A stretch of 64,000 nucleotides of DNA from Flexibacter flexilis DSM 6793 (GCF_900112255.1 NZ_FOLE01000011.1:62001-126000); one strand, 5' to 3'; shown: positions 53,116 through 62,315, numbered from the stretch's first letter. The notes: generated by a model not told the origin, from the letters alone. Numbers and translations are program-made.

Positions 53116-54240
53116 ATGAAATTTATAGTCAATTCGACGGCTTTACTAAAGCAACTTTCGGGCATTAATGGGGTGATTGCTTCTAATCCGATTCTGCCGA
53201 TTTTGGAAAATTTCCTTTTCGACTTGGACGGGGAAAAACTTTCGGTTACCGCGTCGGATTTGCAAACAACCATCGTAACAGAACTTACGGTGGACAGTGC
53301 CGACAGTGGCAAAGTGGCTGTTCCTGCTCGCATTTTGCTTGATACGCTTCGCAATTTGCCTGAGCAACCTGTTACATTCCTCATAGACACAGACACTTAC
53401 AGCATTGAGCTTATTTCGGAAAATGGCCATTACAAACTCTCTGGCGAAAATGCCATAGATTTCCCAGCTACGCCAAGTGTAAACAACGGGACAGCCATCG
53501 AAGCTCCAGCCGACGTGATTCAGAAAGCCGTAGTAAGCACACTTTTCGCCACTGGTACGGACGATTTGCGCCCAGCCATGACGGGGGTTTTCTTCCAATT
53601 GGGTACAGAAAATTGTACGTTTGTTTCCACCGACGGCCACCGTTTGGTACGCTACCGCCGCACGGACATTCAGTCTTCTACGGAAGCGAATTTGATTGTG
53701 CCGCGCAAAGCCCTGAATCTGCTTAAATCGGTGTTGCCTTCTGATAACACAACACTTACGATTTCATTCAATAGTTCAAACGCGTTTTTCAGCTTCGGAC
53801 ATATCCGCATGATTTGCCGTTTGATTGATGAACGTTTCCCTGACTACGCCAACGCCATTCCACTCAACAACCCAAACCAATTGGTCATTGAGCGTTTGGA
53901 ATTGCTAAGTTCTTTGAAACGTATTTCGATTTATGCCAATAAAACAACGCATCAAATCCGCCTGAAACTTTCGCCGCAAGGTTTGCAGATTTCGGCAGAA
54001 GATTTGGATTTCTCGAACGAGGCTTCCGAAACGCTCCAATGCGAATATGAAGGCGAAAGCATGGAAATTGGCTTTAATGCTAAATTTTTGATGGAAATGC
54101 TCAATAATTTGGATTCAAATTTGATTTCCCTTGAGCTTTCGGCCCCAAATCGCGCGGGATTGATTATTCCTAAAAAACAAGATGCAAACGAAGATACACT
54201 CATGTTGGTAATGCCTGTAATGCTTAATCAATATGTGTAA
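53116..54240 (+). CDS. dnaN: DNA polymerase III sliding clamp (beta subunit)
   Basis: The clamp ring tethers the replicative polymerase. The 374-residue product starts MKFIVNSTALLKQLSGINGV and shows three clamp domains, with FVSTDGHRLVRYRR near residue 175 and the C-terminal LVMPVMLNQYV, the pocket-forming end. dnaA is not adjacent, so this is not a classical dnaA-dnaN origin region. Confidence 0.97.
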   Translation: MKFIVNSTALLKQLSGINGVIASNPILPILENFLFDLDGEKLSVTASDLQTTIVTELTVDSADSGKVAVPARILLDTLRNLPEQPVTFLIDTDTYSIELISENGHYKLSGENAIDFPATPSVNNGTAIEAPADVIQKAVVSTLFATGTDDLRPAMTGVFFQLGTENCTFVSTDGHRLVRYRRTDIQSSTEANLIVPRKALNLLKSVLPSDNTTLTISFNSSNAFFSFGHIRMICRLIDERFPDYANAIPLNNPNQLVIERLELLSSLKRISIYANKTTHQIRLKLSPQGLQISAEDLDFSNEASETLQCEYEGESMEIGFNAKFLMEMLNNLDSNLISLELSAPNRAGLIIPKKQDANEDTLMLVMPVMLNQYV

Positions 54241-54268
54241 TTTCGATTTTTTGAAATAAAATATTTCC

Positions 54269-54310
54269 AAAGCCCGCCGTTCCGATTTGCCGAACGACGG
54301 GCTTTATTTT
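54269..54310 (+). terminator. Terminator of dnaN
   Basis: AAAGCCCG (54269-54276) pairs with CGGGCTTT (54298-54305), and CGTTC with GAACG inside. TATTTT follows. It lies just before trpE. Confidence 0.8.
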
Positions 54311-54334
54311 ACACTAACCCAACCCCTGAATCTG

Positions 54335-55747
54335 ATGAAACATAAAGTAACCACCCGCTACAAAAAACTACTGGCCGACACGTTTACGCCCGTGAGCATT
54401 TACCTCAAGTTACGCGACCGTTTCGTCAATACCATTTTGCTGGAAAGTTCTGATTATCATGGCGTAGAAGATAGCTTTTCGTATATTTGCTGCTCGCCAA
54501 TGGCTAAGTTTGAACTCCAAGCCGACGGCGGACTTTCGCAACATTTCCCCGACGGAACAAGCCTGCATTCGCAGCCTACGCGCGAGAATCTGCTCCAAAA
54601 TTTGCAGGATTTTATCGGTAGTTTTGAGGTAGAAAAAACGCCTTTCCAGTTCATTTCCAACGGCCTTTTCGGGCATATTGCTTACGATGCCGTGCAGTAT
54701 TTTGAGGATATTGATTTTGATAAGAAAAAATTGAACCTCGAAATCCCGCTAATTACTTACCAAGCCTTTAGGTTTGTGATTGCGGTGCATCATTTCAAAA
54801 ATGAATTATACATTTTCGAACATACCGCCGAAGCAGCACAAACGCCTGAAGGTGAAGATATTGCCTTTGTTGAATCATTGATTCAGAACAAAAGTTTTGC
54901 GGCGTATCAGTTTGCACCCAAAGGCGAAGAACAGACAAATTTTACGGATGCCGAATTTATGGACGTGTTGGCCGCAGGCCAGAAACATTGCTTTAGAGGA
55001 GATGTGTTCCAGATTGTGATGGCACGCCGTTTCTGGCAGCAATTCAGCGGCGACGAGTTTAATGTATATCGCGCGTTGCGTTCTATCAATCCTTCGCCCT
55101 ATTTGTTTTATTTTGATTATGGAAATTTCAAAATCTTTGGTTCTTCTCCTGAATCACAGATAGTTATAAAAAATGGCGTGGCTGGCATTTATCCAATCGC
55201 GGGTACTTTCAGACGCACAGGCAACGACCTTGCCGACAGCGAATTGGCGCAAAAGTTGCTCAACGACCCCAAAGAAAGTGCAGAACACGTGATGTTGGTG
55301 GATTTGGCGCGTAACGATTTGAGCCGCAACAGCGAAACCGTACAAGTGGAATCGTTCAAAGAAGTACAATATTATTCGCACGTCATCCATTTGGTGTCGA
55401 AGGTGACGGGCAAACTTCGCCCAGACACTACGTCGTTGCGCATGGTGGCCGATACGTTTCCTGCGGGTACGCTGTCGGGTGCGCCTAAGCACAATGCCAT
55501 GCAACTCATTGACCAATACGAAAATACCAACCGTTCGTATTATGGCGGCTGCATCGGTTACATTGGTTTTGATGGTGCGTTCAATCACGCCATTATGATA
55601 CGTTCGTTTTTGAGTAGTGCCAACACGTTGTATTATCAGGCGGGCGCGGGCGTGGTGGCCAAGTCCGATTTGCCAAGCGAACTACAAGAAGTACACAACA
55701 AATTGATGGCTTTGCGCGAGGCGATTCGCTTAGCTGCAACGCTCTAA
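54335..55747 (+). CDS. trpE: Anthranilate synthase component I
   Basis: TrpE turns chorismate into anthranilate with ammonia from TrpG. The ATG at 54335 gives 470 residues starting MKHKVTTRYKKLLADTFTPV; the longer frame starts within the dnaN terminator. An LLESSD segment near residue 38 sits where tryptophan binds for feedback, and the catalytic part has GIYPIAGTFRRTGND, DLARNDLSRN, PAGTLSGAPKHNAMQLID and YGGCIGYIGFDG. Confusion with PabB is possible. trpG and other trp genes are not adjacent. Confidence 0.87.
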   Translation: MKHKVTTRYKKLLADTFTPVSIYLKLRDRFVNTILLESSDYHGVEDSFSYICCSPMAKFELQADGGLSQHFPDGTSLHSQPTRENLLQNLQDFIGSFEVEKTPFQFISNGLFGHIAYDAVQYFEDIDFDKKKLNLEIPLITYQAFRFVIAVHHFKNELYIFEHTAEAAQTPEGEDIAFVESLIQNKSFAAYQFAPKGEEQTNFTDAEFMDVLAAGQKHCFRGDVFQIVMARRFWQQFSGDEFNVYRALRSINPSPYLFYFDYGNFKIFGSSPESQIVIKNGVAGIYPIAGTFRRTGNDLADSELAQKLLNDPKESAEHVMLVDLARNDLSRNSETVQVESFKEVQYYSHVIHLVSKVTGKLRPDTTSLRMVADTFPAGTLSGAPKHNAMQLIDQYENTNRSYYGGCIGYIGFDGAFNHAIMIRSFLSSANTLYYQAGAGVVAKSDLPSELQEVHNKLMALREAIRLAATL

Positions 55748-55766
55748 TATTCAGGATTTTATTTTG

Positions 55767-55810
55767 CCCAAAGTTACTGCTTGCGGGTAGTGGCTTTGGG
55801 TTTTGTTTTT
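55767..55810 (+). terminator. Terminator of trpE
   Basis: CCCAAAG (55767-55773) pairs with CTTTGGG (55794-55800), with ACT/AGT inside, followed by TTTTGTTTTTG. It overlaps the space before ksgA. Confidence 0.7.
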
Positions 55811-55822
55811 GATAAAAATAGT

Positions 55823-56608
55823 ATGTCGGTAAAACCCAAAAAACATCTTGGTCAGCACTTCCTGACCGATACGAACATTGCCCTGCAAATTGTGGAGCTT
55901 TTGAGCCTGCACGGAGATTATAAAAATGTGTTGGAAATAGGGCCGGGCATGGGCGTTCTGACCAATTTTTTGATTCAAAATACTACTTACCAAACGTGGC
56001 TGATTGACATAGACCGCGAGTCTATCGCGTACCTGAACAAGCATTTTCCGACGCTTAAAGGCCGCATTATTGAAGGCGATTTCTTGCGTTTTGATGTAAA
56101 CAAAGAAGTGGGCAAAGGCGAACCTGTGGCCATTATCGGCAATTTTCCGTACAATATTTCTTCACAGATTTTCTTTAGCATTCTGGAAATGCGCCAATAC
56201 ATTCCCGAAGTGGTTTGTATGCTTCAGAAGGAAGTGGCTGAACGTTTGGCCTCGCCTCCCGGCAACAGAGACTACGGCATTTTGAGTGTGTTTTTGCAGG
56301 CGTATTATGATATTGAATACTGTTTTACGGTGCAAGAACACGTTTTTGACCCGCCACCGCGCGTAAAATCGGGCGTGATTCGTCTCAAACGCAATGCCCG
56401 CCAACAACTTGACTGCGACGAAAAATTATTTGTCCAAGTGGTGAAACAAGGCTTTAACAACCGCCGCAAAACCTTGCGCAATGCACTCAAGCCCTTGGGT
56501 TTGCCCGAAAGTTTTAATACAGAGCCGTTGCTCGACCGCCGCGCCGAACAACTCAGCGTAGCAGATTTTATGGGGCTTACCAATCGCATTCAAGCCGCCA
56601 AAGGATAA
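55823..56608 (+). CDS. rsmA: 16S rRNA (adenine-1518/1519) dimethyltransferase
   Basis: KsgA/RsmA dimethylates two adenines near the 3' end of 16S rRNA. The ATG at 55823 gives 261 residues starting MSVKPKKHLGQHFLTDTNIA, the family start; the longer frame runs through the terminator. The SAM site is NVLEIGPGMGVLTNFL near residue 36 and the catalytic motif is IGNFPYNISSQIFF near 111. The C-terminal NNRRKTLRNALKPLG is typical. Confidence 0.96.
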   Translation: MSVKPKKHLGQHFLTDTNIALQIVELLSLHGDYKNVLEIGPGMGVLTNFLIQNTTYQTWLIDIDRESIAYLNKHFPTLKGRIIEGDFLRFDVNKEVGKGEPVAIIGNFPYNISSQIFFSILEMRQYIPEVVCMLQKEVAERLASPPGNRDYGILSVFLQAYYDIEYCFTVQEHVFDPPPRVKSGVIRLKRNARQQLDCDEKLFVQVVKQGFNNRRKTLRNALKPLGLPESFNTEPLLDRRAEQLSVADFMGLTNRIQAAKG

Positions 56609-56632
56609 TTTTATTGGATAAACAGAATAAAT

Positions 56633-57175
56633 ATGACAACTATCACCAACCTCAATTGGCAGCCTGTGCATTTGGAAAATGAGCTTGTAAGGCTTGTTCC
56701 GCTGCAATCTGGGCATTTTGAAGCGTTATTTGCGGTAGCTTCCGACCCGCTAATTTGGGAGCAACACCCCGCCTCGAACCGCTACCAAAGAGAAGTGTTC
56801 GAAGATTTTTTTGCAAAAGCAATTGAAGAAGGAAAGGCTTTTTTGATTGTGGAAAAAGCTACAAATCAAGTGGTTGGCTCTTCGCGTTATTACGAATACG
56901 ACCCAGCCGAAAAAAGTATTTGCATTGGTTATACGTTTTTGGGGCGTGCGTATTGGGGCGGAAATTTTAATAAATCCATCAAAAAACTCATGATTGATTA
57001 TGCGTTTGAGTTGGTGGAAAAAGTAGTGTTTCATATTGGCGCAGACAACAAGCGTTCGCAAATCGCGACCATGCGCATCGGGGCAAAGAAAACCAAAGAA
57101 ATGGAAATGGTTTTGACGGGAAAACCCGTGCTTCATGTGGAATTGGTGATTGAGAAAAAAGATTGGCAGGCATAA
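56633..57175 (+). CDS. GNAT family N-acetyltransferase
   Basis: The 180-residue product resembles GNAT enzymes of the RimJ/RimL-like branch: an N-terminal LENELVRLVPLQSGHFEALF, a beta strand pair with VVGSSRYYEYDPAEKSICIGYTF and an acetyl-CoA site near GADNKRSQIATMRIGAKK. The substrate is unknown. It is 24 nt after ksgA and likely cotranscribed with it, which hints at a ribosome-related target, but this is only inference. Confidence 0.85.
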   Translation: MTTITNLNWQPVHLENELVRLVPLQSGHFEALFAVASDPLIWEQHPASNRYQREVFEDFFAKAIEEGKAFLIVEKATNQVVGSSRYYEYDPAEKSICIGYTFLGRAYWGGNFNKSIKKLMIDYAFELVEKVVFHIGADNKRSQIATMRIGAKKTKEMEMVLTGKPVLHVELVIEKKDWQA

Positions 57176-57181
57176 AAACAG

Positions 57182-57224
57182 AAACGCCAAAGTTGCTATA
57201 AGTCAGCTACTTTGGCGTTTTTGC
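57182..57224. terminator. Bidirectional terminator between GNAT and the carrier-like gene
   Basis: AAACGCCAAAGT (57182-57193) pairs perfectly with ACTTTGGCGTTT (57209-57220), with GC/GC inside. T-run follows on the plus strand. Confidence 0.9.
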
Positions 57225-57248
57225 AAATATAAGAAAGTAAAAGTCTGG

Positions 57249-57509
57249 TTATGCGGCTGCATAAGCTACACTTACGTTAAGGTGTTGGCGTACACACGAA
57301 ACGGCATCTCCTACGGTTTGGATAGATTGTACTTCTCTGTCGTCGAGATTGATGTCAAACTCTGTTTCCAAGTACAACATCATTTCCATTTGTTCCATGA
57401 TGTTGAGACCCAATTCATTTAATCTTTTATTTTTTTTGATAGCAGTGCTTGGAATCAAAAAATGTTTTTTAAAAATACGTTCGATGCGAGTTTGAACTGA
57501 ACTTTTCAT
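57249..57509 (-). CDS. Acyl carrier-like protein without the phosphopantetheine serine
   Basis: The 86-residue product has the acyl carrier fold: helix 1 (SSVQTRIERIFKKHF), then RLNELGLNIMEQMEMM, then YLETEFDINLDD and TVGDAVSCV as in ACP helices 2 and 3. Where ACP has DSL, with the serine that carries the cofactor, it reads N36-I37-M38. No other serine sits nearby. It therefore cannot be loaded in the usual way. It may have a structural or regulatory role, for example binding partner enzymes. The start is an ATG with a perfect AGGAGG 5 nt upstream, unusual in this phylum. Confidence 0.85.
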   Translation of the reverse strand: MKSSVQTRIERIFKKHFLIPSTAIKKNKRLNELGLNIMEQMEMMLYLETEFDINLDDREVQSIQTVGDAVSCVRQHLNVSVAYAAA

Positions 57510-57514
57510 AACAA

Positions 57515-57520
57515 CCTCCT
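57515..57520 (-). promoter_or_regulatory. Perfect Shine-Dalgarno sequence for the carrier-like gene
   Basis: On the minus strand AGGAGG is followed by 5 nt and ATG. Most genes in this window lack such a site, so it stands out. In Bacteroidota the anti-SD of 16S rRNA is mostly hidden. Confidence 0.8.
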
Positions 57521-57826
57521 TTTTTTAGTGCTTAACGGCTTATTTGTGTAAATTTTTTGATATTTAAACAAAACGAAATTGGCACTTTATATCATTTATA
57601 CCTTTTCCGTTGGGAATACTTTTGTTTGGTTGGGTGGGCTTTTGCCTTATTCCAACGATACAAAGGTATAGCGGGGTTGGTGCTTGTCCTAACCAAAAAA
57701 AATGAACCGCTTGTTTCGTTTACTGAACGGTATAAAATCTGGTACGAACTGATTTGGGGTTGTTTTGAAGTTATGATTTGGCGGCCTGAACCGTCGTTTT
57801 TTGGGGCTGAATTTGGGGCGAAAGTA
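57521..57826. other. Region between the carrier-like gene and the M23 gene
   Basis: About 306 nt without a supported gene. A frame at 57557-57898 on the plus strand starts at TTG and overlaps the M23 gene end; it is not credited. No promoter, terminator or repeat is clear. Confidence 0.4.
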
Positions 57827-58696
57827 TTACTGAAAATCTATGAAATTTTGGGGGTTGATGGGATTGCCATTGTACCAAACTTCCAAGTGCAAATGTGAGC
57901 CAGTGGTAAGGGTTTCGCCAGAGTTGCCTACCAGCGCGATAAGTTCGCCAGCACGCACGGCATCGCCTACTTTTCGGGTAATAGAGGCATTGTGTTTGTA
58001 GATGGAAATCAGGTTGTTACGGTGCTGAATAGCGATTACGTTGCCTGTGTCTTGTGTCCAAGAAGCCACAATAACCGTACCGTCGGCGATGGCTTTTACG
58101 GGTGTGTTTTTGTCTGTTACGATGTCTGCGCCATAGTGGGCAATTTTGGTATCAAAGCCCGAGGAAACAAATCCGTTTACGGGTTTGAAGAAAAACATTC
58201 CGCCCAGTGCGTCGCTGTTGTTGCCAGTGGGCAAACCTTGCACATCGGCATTTTGTTCAAATTCCAAACGAAGTGCCTCTTCCACTGCCGAAATAGAATC
58301 CAGATTGGCGTGCGATTGGGCGGTAGGAGTAGGGGTTTTCTTTTCTTCGGCTGCCGAAAGTTTGCCCGAATTGCCTGCTATATCCCTGAAATTTTGAATG
58401 AGCGCATCGCGGCCTTGTAGTTCGGTTTCCAGCGAATCGAGCCGAGAGGCCAATAGCACTAACTTCTTCCGATTGACGGTTTCTTGGCTGCCCGCGTCGG
58501 TAAAAGCATTGCTCCAGCGGTTGCCCAACCAGAAACTCAGGGCAGATAAAATTATTACAACACTAACCACAAAAACGATTACTTTTGCATAGTTTAGACG
58601 TAAGGTTGTCTTCTCGGCGAAAGTTTCCTCGCTGCGTAATATGAGCGTGTAATGGTTCGTTAGCCAATTATATATAGTTGTTCTCCGACGTTTCAC
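57827..58696 (-). CDS. M23 family metallopeptidase (LytM type)
   Basis: M23 enzymes cut peptide cross-links in peptidoglycan or act as amidase activators. The GTG at 58696 gives 290 residues starting VKRRRTTIYNWLTNHYTLIL, a start seen in related Bacteroidota proteins; the longer frame to 58876 looks random. One membrane segment (about residues 37-60), a coiled coil (about 75-105), then the catalytic domain with HYGADIV and GSHLHLEVW (the HxH motif) follow. Both first and last zinc ligands are present, so it should be active. Confidence 0.88.
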   Translation of the reverse strand: MKRRRTTIYNWLTNHYTLILRSEETFAEKTTLRLNYAKVIVFVVSVVIILSALSFWLGNRWSNAFTDAGSQETVNRKKLVLLASRLDSLETELQGRDALIQNFRDIAGNSGKLSAAEEKKTPTPTAQSHANLDSISAVEEALRLEFEQNADVQGLPTGNNSDALGGMFFFKPVNGFVSSGFDTKIAHYGADIVTDKNTPVKAIADGTVIVASWTQDTGNVIAIQHRNNLISIYKHNASITRKVGDAVRAGELIALVGNSGETLTTGSHLHLEVWYNGNPINPQNFIDFQ

Positions 58697-58868
58697 GATA
58701 GCCAAATTAAAAAGTCTGTTACTGGAATGAGCCACAAAAGTAATGATTCTTTCATTGCCCAAAGGCCATAAAATCCAAAAAATGGCGGCGGTGGCAGTGG
58801 CTACAATGTTAGTTTCAAAATAAAAACAGGCGTTTGACCTCAAATATAGTCTTATTGTTGTGCAAAAA

Positions 58869-61622
58869 ATGATCAATAACCGATTCTCAAAAGATTCTTT
58901 GGTAATCAGAAAAATATTCGTGCTTGCTTTTTTGGGGCTTGTGGCGTGTTCGAGCGAAAAAAATACGCCTACCAGTCGCGCTTATCATAACGTACTGGCC
59001 AAATATAATGGCTATTTCTTGGCACGCGAAAAAACCAAAGAAGTAGAAAACAACATCGTCAAGGCACACAAAGAAAACTATAATAGGATTCTTGAAATTT
59101 ATCAGCCCATCAGCGCAGCCACCGAAACGAGCATTAAACCGCTTACCGAAGAAATCGTAAAGAAGGCCTCTATTCCCGTACAACGTCACAAATATAGCAA
59201 GTGGGTGGACGATAGTTATTTGCTCATCGGAAGAGCGCGTTATTACCAAGCCGACTGGGAAAATGCCACGACCACGTATCGTTATGTTTACGGCAAAGCC
59301 AAAGGCAAGGACGAAAAATCTTCTGCTCTTATTTGGTTGTTGCGTACTTATGTGAGTGCAGGCGAACCCAAAATGGCCAGCATTGCACGCAGTGTTTTGG
59401 AAAAAGAAGCCCCCACTTTTAGTAAGGCCAACACGCGCGATTATCACCTGACAATGGCGTTCTATCATTACAAGTTGCGCGAATATAAGGAAGTGGCCGA
59501 AAATCTCGATAAGGCTTTACCACTGATGCGTCGCGGTGAAGCACGTGCCCGTTTGTACTATGCACTTGGGCAGATTCGCCAAAAACAACACGCGGATTCG
59601 GCTGCTTATAAGTCGTTTAGAGCGGTTTTGAAAAATAATCCGTCTTACGAACTTTCGTTTTATACCAAACTGAATTTGGCGCAAGTAACATCTGTTTCGG
59701 ACGAAAAAGGCAAAAAACGCATTCGGAAGTATTTCAAAAAAATGCTCAAAGACGAAAAAAATGAAGAGTACCGCGACCGCGTGTATTACGAAATGGCTTC
59801 TTTTGAACTAAAACAAGGGAATGTACCCAAAGCGATTGAGTATTACCAAACTTCTTTGCGTCAAAAAACAACCAATCCGAACCAAAAAGCTTATTCTTAT
59901 TTGCGTTTGGGAGAAATTTTTTACGACAAATTGCACCGCTATCCGCAAGCCAAAGAATATTATGATAGCACGATTACCGCACCATTAGACACCAACGAAG
60001 AAAATTACGCGGCCATTCTCAAACGCCAAAAAGTGTTGGGCGATTTTGTGCGCGAATACACCATCGTACAGCGCGAAGACAGCTTGCAACGTTTGGCCGC
60101 CATGGATACGGCAACGCTTTACGCCACTATTGATAAAATGGTAGCGGGTGATATTGCTCGCGACAAAGAAGATGCACGCCGCAAAGAGCGTGAAGCCCGC
60201 AAAGCTGCTTCGGGCGGTGGCAATGGTTCGTCTATGTTTGACAATAAAAATGGCTTGGGATTCAATAGTAGTAGCGACGACGGCAATAGCGATACCAAAT
60301 GGGCGTTGAGCAATCCTGCCGCGATTAGTGCGGGGCGTGCGGCCTTCTTGCAAAAATGGGGAAATCGTCCGTTGCAAGATAATTGGCGACGCTCAAAGAA
60401 AGATTCTGCGCCAATGCAAGAGGAAAACAATCCGTCTGCCAACGCCACCGAAGAGCCTAAAGATTCTCCGACAGATACCGCCAATAAGTCTGAAAAAGCC
60501 ACCGAAAAAACAGACGATGGAAAAGGTAAAACTACTAAAGCCGCCGCCCCAGAACGCAATCGCTCGGCTTACCTAAAAGACATTCCGTTTACGGCGCAGG
60601 CTTTGGCTGCTTCCAACGAAAAGTTAAGACCAGCGTTGTATAATTTGGGTAAAATCTATCGCCAAAAACTCGAAGAACCCGACAACGCCGCCACGACGTT
60701 TGAACATTTTGTGGAGAAATTCTATGAAGATGAAAAAACGCCCGAAGTGCTGTATTTTCTTTATCTCATTTACAAAGAAAAAGGTATGGCTGAGAAACAG
60801 GAAGTTTGTAAACAAAAGCTGCTAAAGGATTTTCCTAAGTCGGATTACGCGGGCTTGTTGCGCAACCCTAATTATTTGGTGGAGAAAAAAGCCCAAGAAG
60901 CACAAGCCGAAAAGGATTATGCAGTTGCCTATGAGCTTTACGAACAAAACCGTATGGCCGAAGCCGAAATTGCTGTGAATAAGTTGCGTGATAACTATCC
61001 CGAAACGGTTATTATGGACAAAATAGTGTTGTTGCAAACGCTCATTGCGGGGCACACACTCGCGCCAAGCGATTATGTAACACGTATTAATGAGTTTATG
61101 AAAAATTACCCTAAATCTAAACTCATTCCTTTGGCGCAAGAAATGAATGCGGTGGCCGTGCGAGTGGCTTCAGGGCAGTCGGCAGTAACCAGTATTTCGG
61201 AGGCTACCAGCACAAGCAACGAACCAAGTACGAGTTTGTCGCCTTACAAATTGGATTTGGAAAAGCCGCATTATTTTTTGGTGATATTGCCTGTCGGGAA
61301 AATTCGGAACACGGAGGCTATGGAGAAAATCTCAGAATTTAACTCAATATACTACCCTGAGCGTACTTTCACCGTAAATGATATGTTGATTAACGACAAA
61401 TATTTTATGGTGCGTGTTTGGGATTTGCCGACCAAAATTCAGGCACTTAATTACTTGAAAAAACAGAAAAGTGAAAAAGGGGCACTCAGCGAAGATTATC
61501 CTAAATTGGAAAAACATTATTTGTTGATGACTGCCGACAATCTCAAGATTTTCTATAAATCCAAAAATATTAAAGAATACGAAGATTTCTTTAACAAACA
61601 TTATAACCTCAATTTTGAGTAA
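58869..61622 (+). CDS. SprE/PorW-like TPR lipoprotein of the type IX secretion system
   Basis: SprE (Flavobacterium) and PorW (Porphyromonas) are outer membrane lipoproteins needed for T9SS secretion and gliding. The product has 917 residues from the ATG at 58869; a GTG at 58860 would add three. It has a lipobox (LVACSS, near residue 29), then AYHNVLAKYNGYFLAREK and many TPR repeats (about residues 80-400), a disordered Ser/Lys/Glu-rich middle (about 405-560), more TPRs and a SPOR-like C-terminal domain (YFLVILPVGKIR near residue 800). The name rests on architecture and N-terminal pattern; exact orthology is not proven. Confidence 0.75.
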   Translation: MINNRFSKDSLVIRKIFVLAFLGLVACSSEKNTPTSRAYHNVLAKYNGYFLAREKTKEVENNIVKAHKENYNRILEIYQPISAATETSIKPLTEEIVKKASIPVQRHKYSKWVDDSYLLIGRARYYQADWENATTTYRYVYGKAKGKDEKSSALIWLLRTYVSAGEPKMASIARSVLEKEAPTFSKANTRDYHLTMAFYHYKLREYKEVAENLDKALPLMRRGEARARLYYALGQIRQKQHADSAAYKSFRAVLKNNPSYELSFYTKLNLAQVTSVSDEKGKKRIRKYFKKMLKDEKNEEYRDRVYYEMASFELKQGNVPKAIEYYQTSLRQKTTNPNQKAYSYLRLGEIFYDKLHRYPQAKEYYDSTITAPLDTNEENYAAILKRQKVLGDFVREYTIVQREDSLQRLAAMDTATLYATIDKMVAGDIARDKEDARRKEREARKAASGGGNGSSMFDNKNGLGFNSSSDDGNSDTKWALSNPAAISAGRAAFLQKWGNRPLQDNWRRSKKDSAPMQEENNPSANATEEPKDSPTDTANKSEKATEKTDDGKGKTTKAAAPERNRSAYLKDIPFTAQALAASNEKLRPALYNLGKIYRQKLEEPDNAATTFEHFVEKFYEDEKTPEVLYFLYLIYKEKGMAEKQEVCKQKLLKDFPKSDYAGLLRNPNYLVEKKAQEAQAEKDYAVAYELYEQNRMAEAEIAVNKLRDNYPETVIMDKIVLLQTLIAGHTLAPSDYVTRINEFMKNYPKSKLIPLAQEMNAVAVRVASGQSAVTSISEATSTSNEPSTSLSPYKLDLEKPHYFLVILPVGKIRNTEAMEKISEFNSIYYPERTFTVNDMLINDKYFMVRVWDLPTKIQALNYLKKQKSEKGALSEDYPKLEKHYLLMTADNLKIFYKSKNIKEYEDFFNKHYNLNFE

Positions 61623-61652
61623 TAATAGCCACCCAATTTGCACCCAACCGAC

Positions 61653-62315
61653 ATGACCACACTGGATAATTTGGCTATCAAAAAGCAGTTTCCTAGTTTT
61701 GAAAACGAGCTGATAGATAGTATTATAGCTTTTGCGCAAATAAAAGAAGTAAAAGCGGGAGAGACGATTATTCGCAAAGGCCAGTATATCAAACACGTGG
61801 TGTTGGTGCAGTCGGGGAGTATCAAAATTTATACAGATGGCGAGGATGGCGGCGAATTTTTTATGTATTTCCTCAATGCGGGGCAAGCCTGTGCCGTTTC
61901 GATGGTTTGTGTTACGCAAATGGAAATGAGTAGCATTACGGCAGTGGCCGAAGAAGATACCACATTGCTACTCGTGCCGCTGGCCATGATGGAAAAATGG
62001 ATGTCGCAGCACAAGAGTTGGTACAAATTTGTGGTGGCCAATTATCGCAATCGTTTTGATGAGATTCTGAGGGCTTTAGACCAAGTGGCCTTTAGGGGCA
62101 TGGACGAGCGTCTTAGTTTTTATTTGCGCCGCCAAGCCCAACAGTTACAAACCAACACATTGCATTTGTCGCATCAGCAAATTGCCGCAGACCTCAACTC
62201 TACGCGTGAGGTAATTTCTCGCTTGCTCAAAAAAATGGAACAGCGCAATTTGCTCAAACTCCAGCGCAACCAAATCGTACTGGAAGAGGCTTTGTTGGGA
62301 GAAATAAAAATCTGA
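61653..62315 (+). CDS. Crp/Fnr family transcriptional regulator
   Basis: The 220-residue product has an N-terminal cyclic nucleotide-binding type domain (about residues 10-120, with KAGETIIRKGQYIKHVVLVQ) and a C-terminal winged helix (LHLSHQQIAADLNSTREVISRLL near 170). No FNR-type cysteine cluster is seen, so it is not an iron-sulfur oxygen sensor. The start is the ATG at 61653; an in-frame TTG lies at 61638. It is 30 nt after the SprE/PorW gene. Its targets are unknown. Confidence 0.9.
   Translation: MTTLDNLAIKKQFPSFENELIDSIIAFAQIKEVKAGETIIRKGQYIKHVVLVQSGSIKIYTDGEDGGEFFMYFLNAGQACAVSMVCVTQMEMSSITAVAEEDTTLLLVPLAMMEKWMSQHKSWYKFVVANYRNRFDEILRALDQVAFRGMDERLSFYLRRQAQQLQTNTLHLSHQQIAADLNSTREVISRLLKKMEQRNLLKLQRNQIVLEEALLGEIKI

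Noticed and set aside
57557-57898. Plus-strand frame of 113 codons between the carrier-like and M23 genes
   Set aside because: It starts at TTG, overlaps the M23 gene by 72 nt on the other strand, and shows no family pattern.
58697-58876. Longer M23 peptidase start at 58876
   Set aside because: The added 60 residues look random and would run into the start of the SprE/PorW-like gene; the GTG at 58696 fits family starts.
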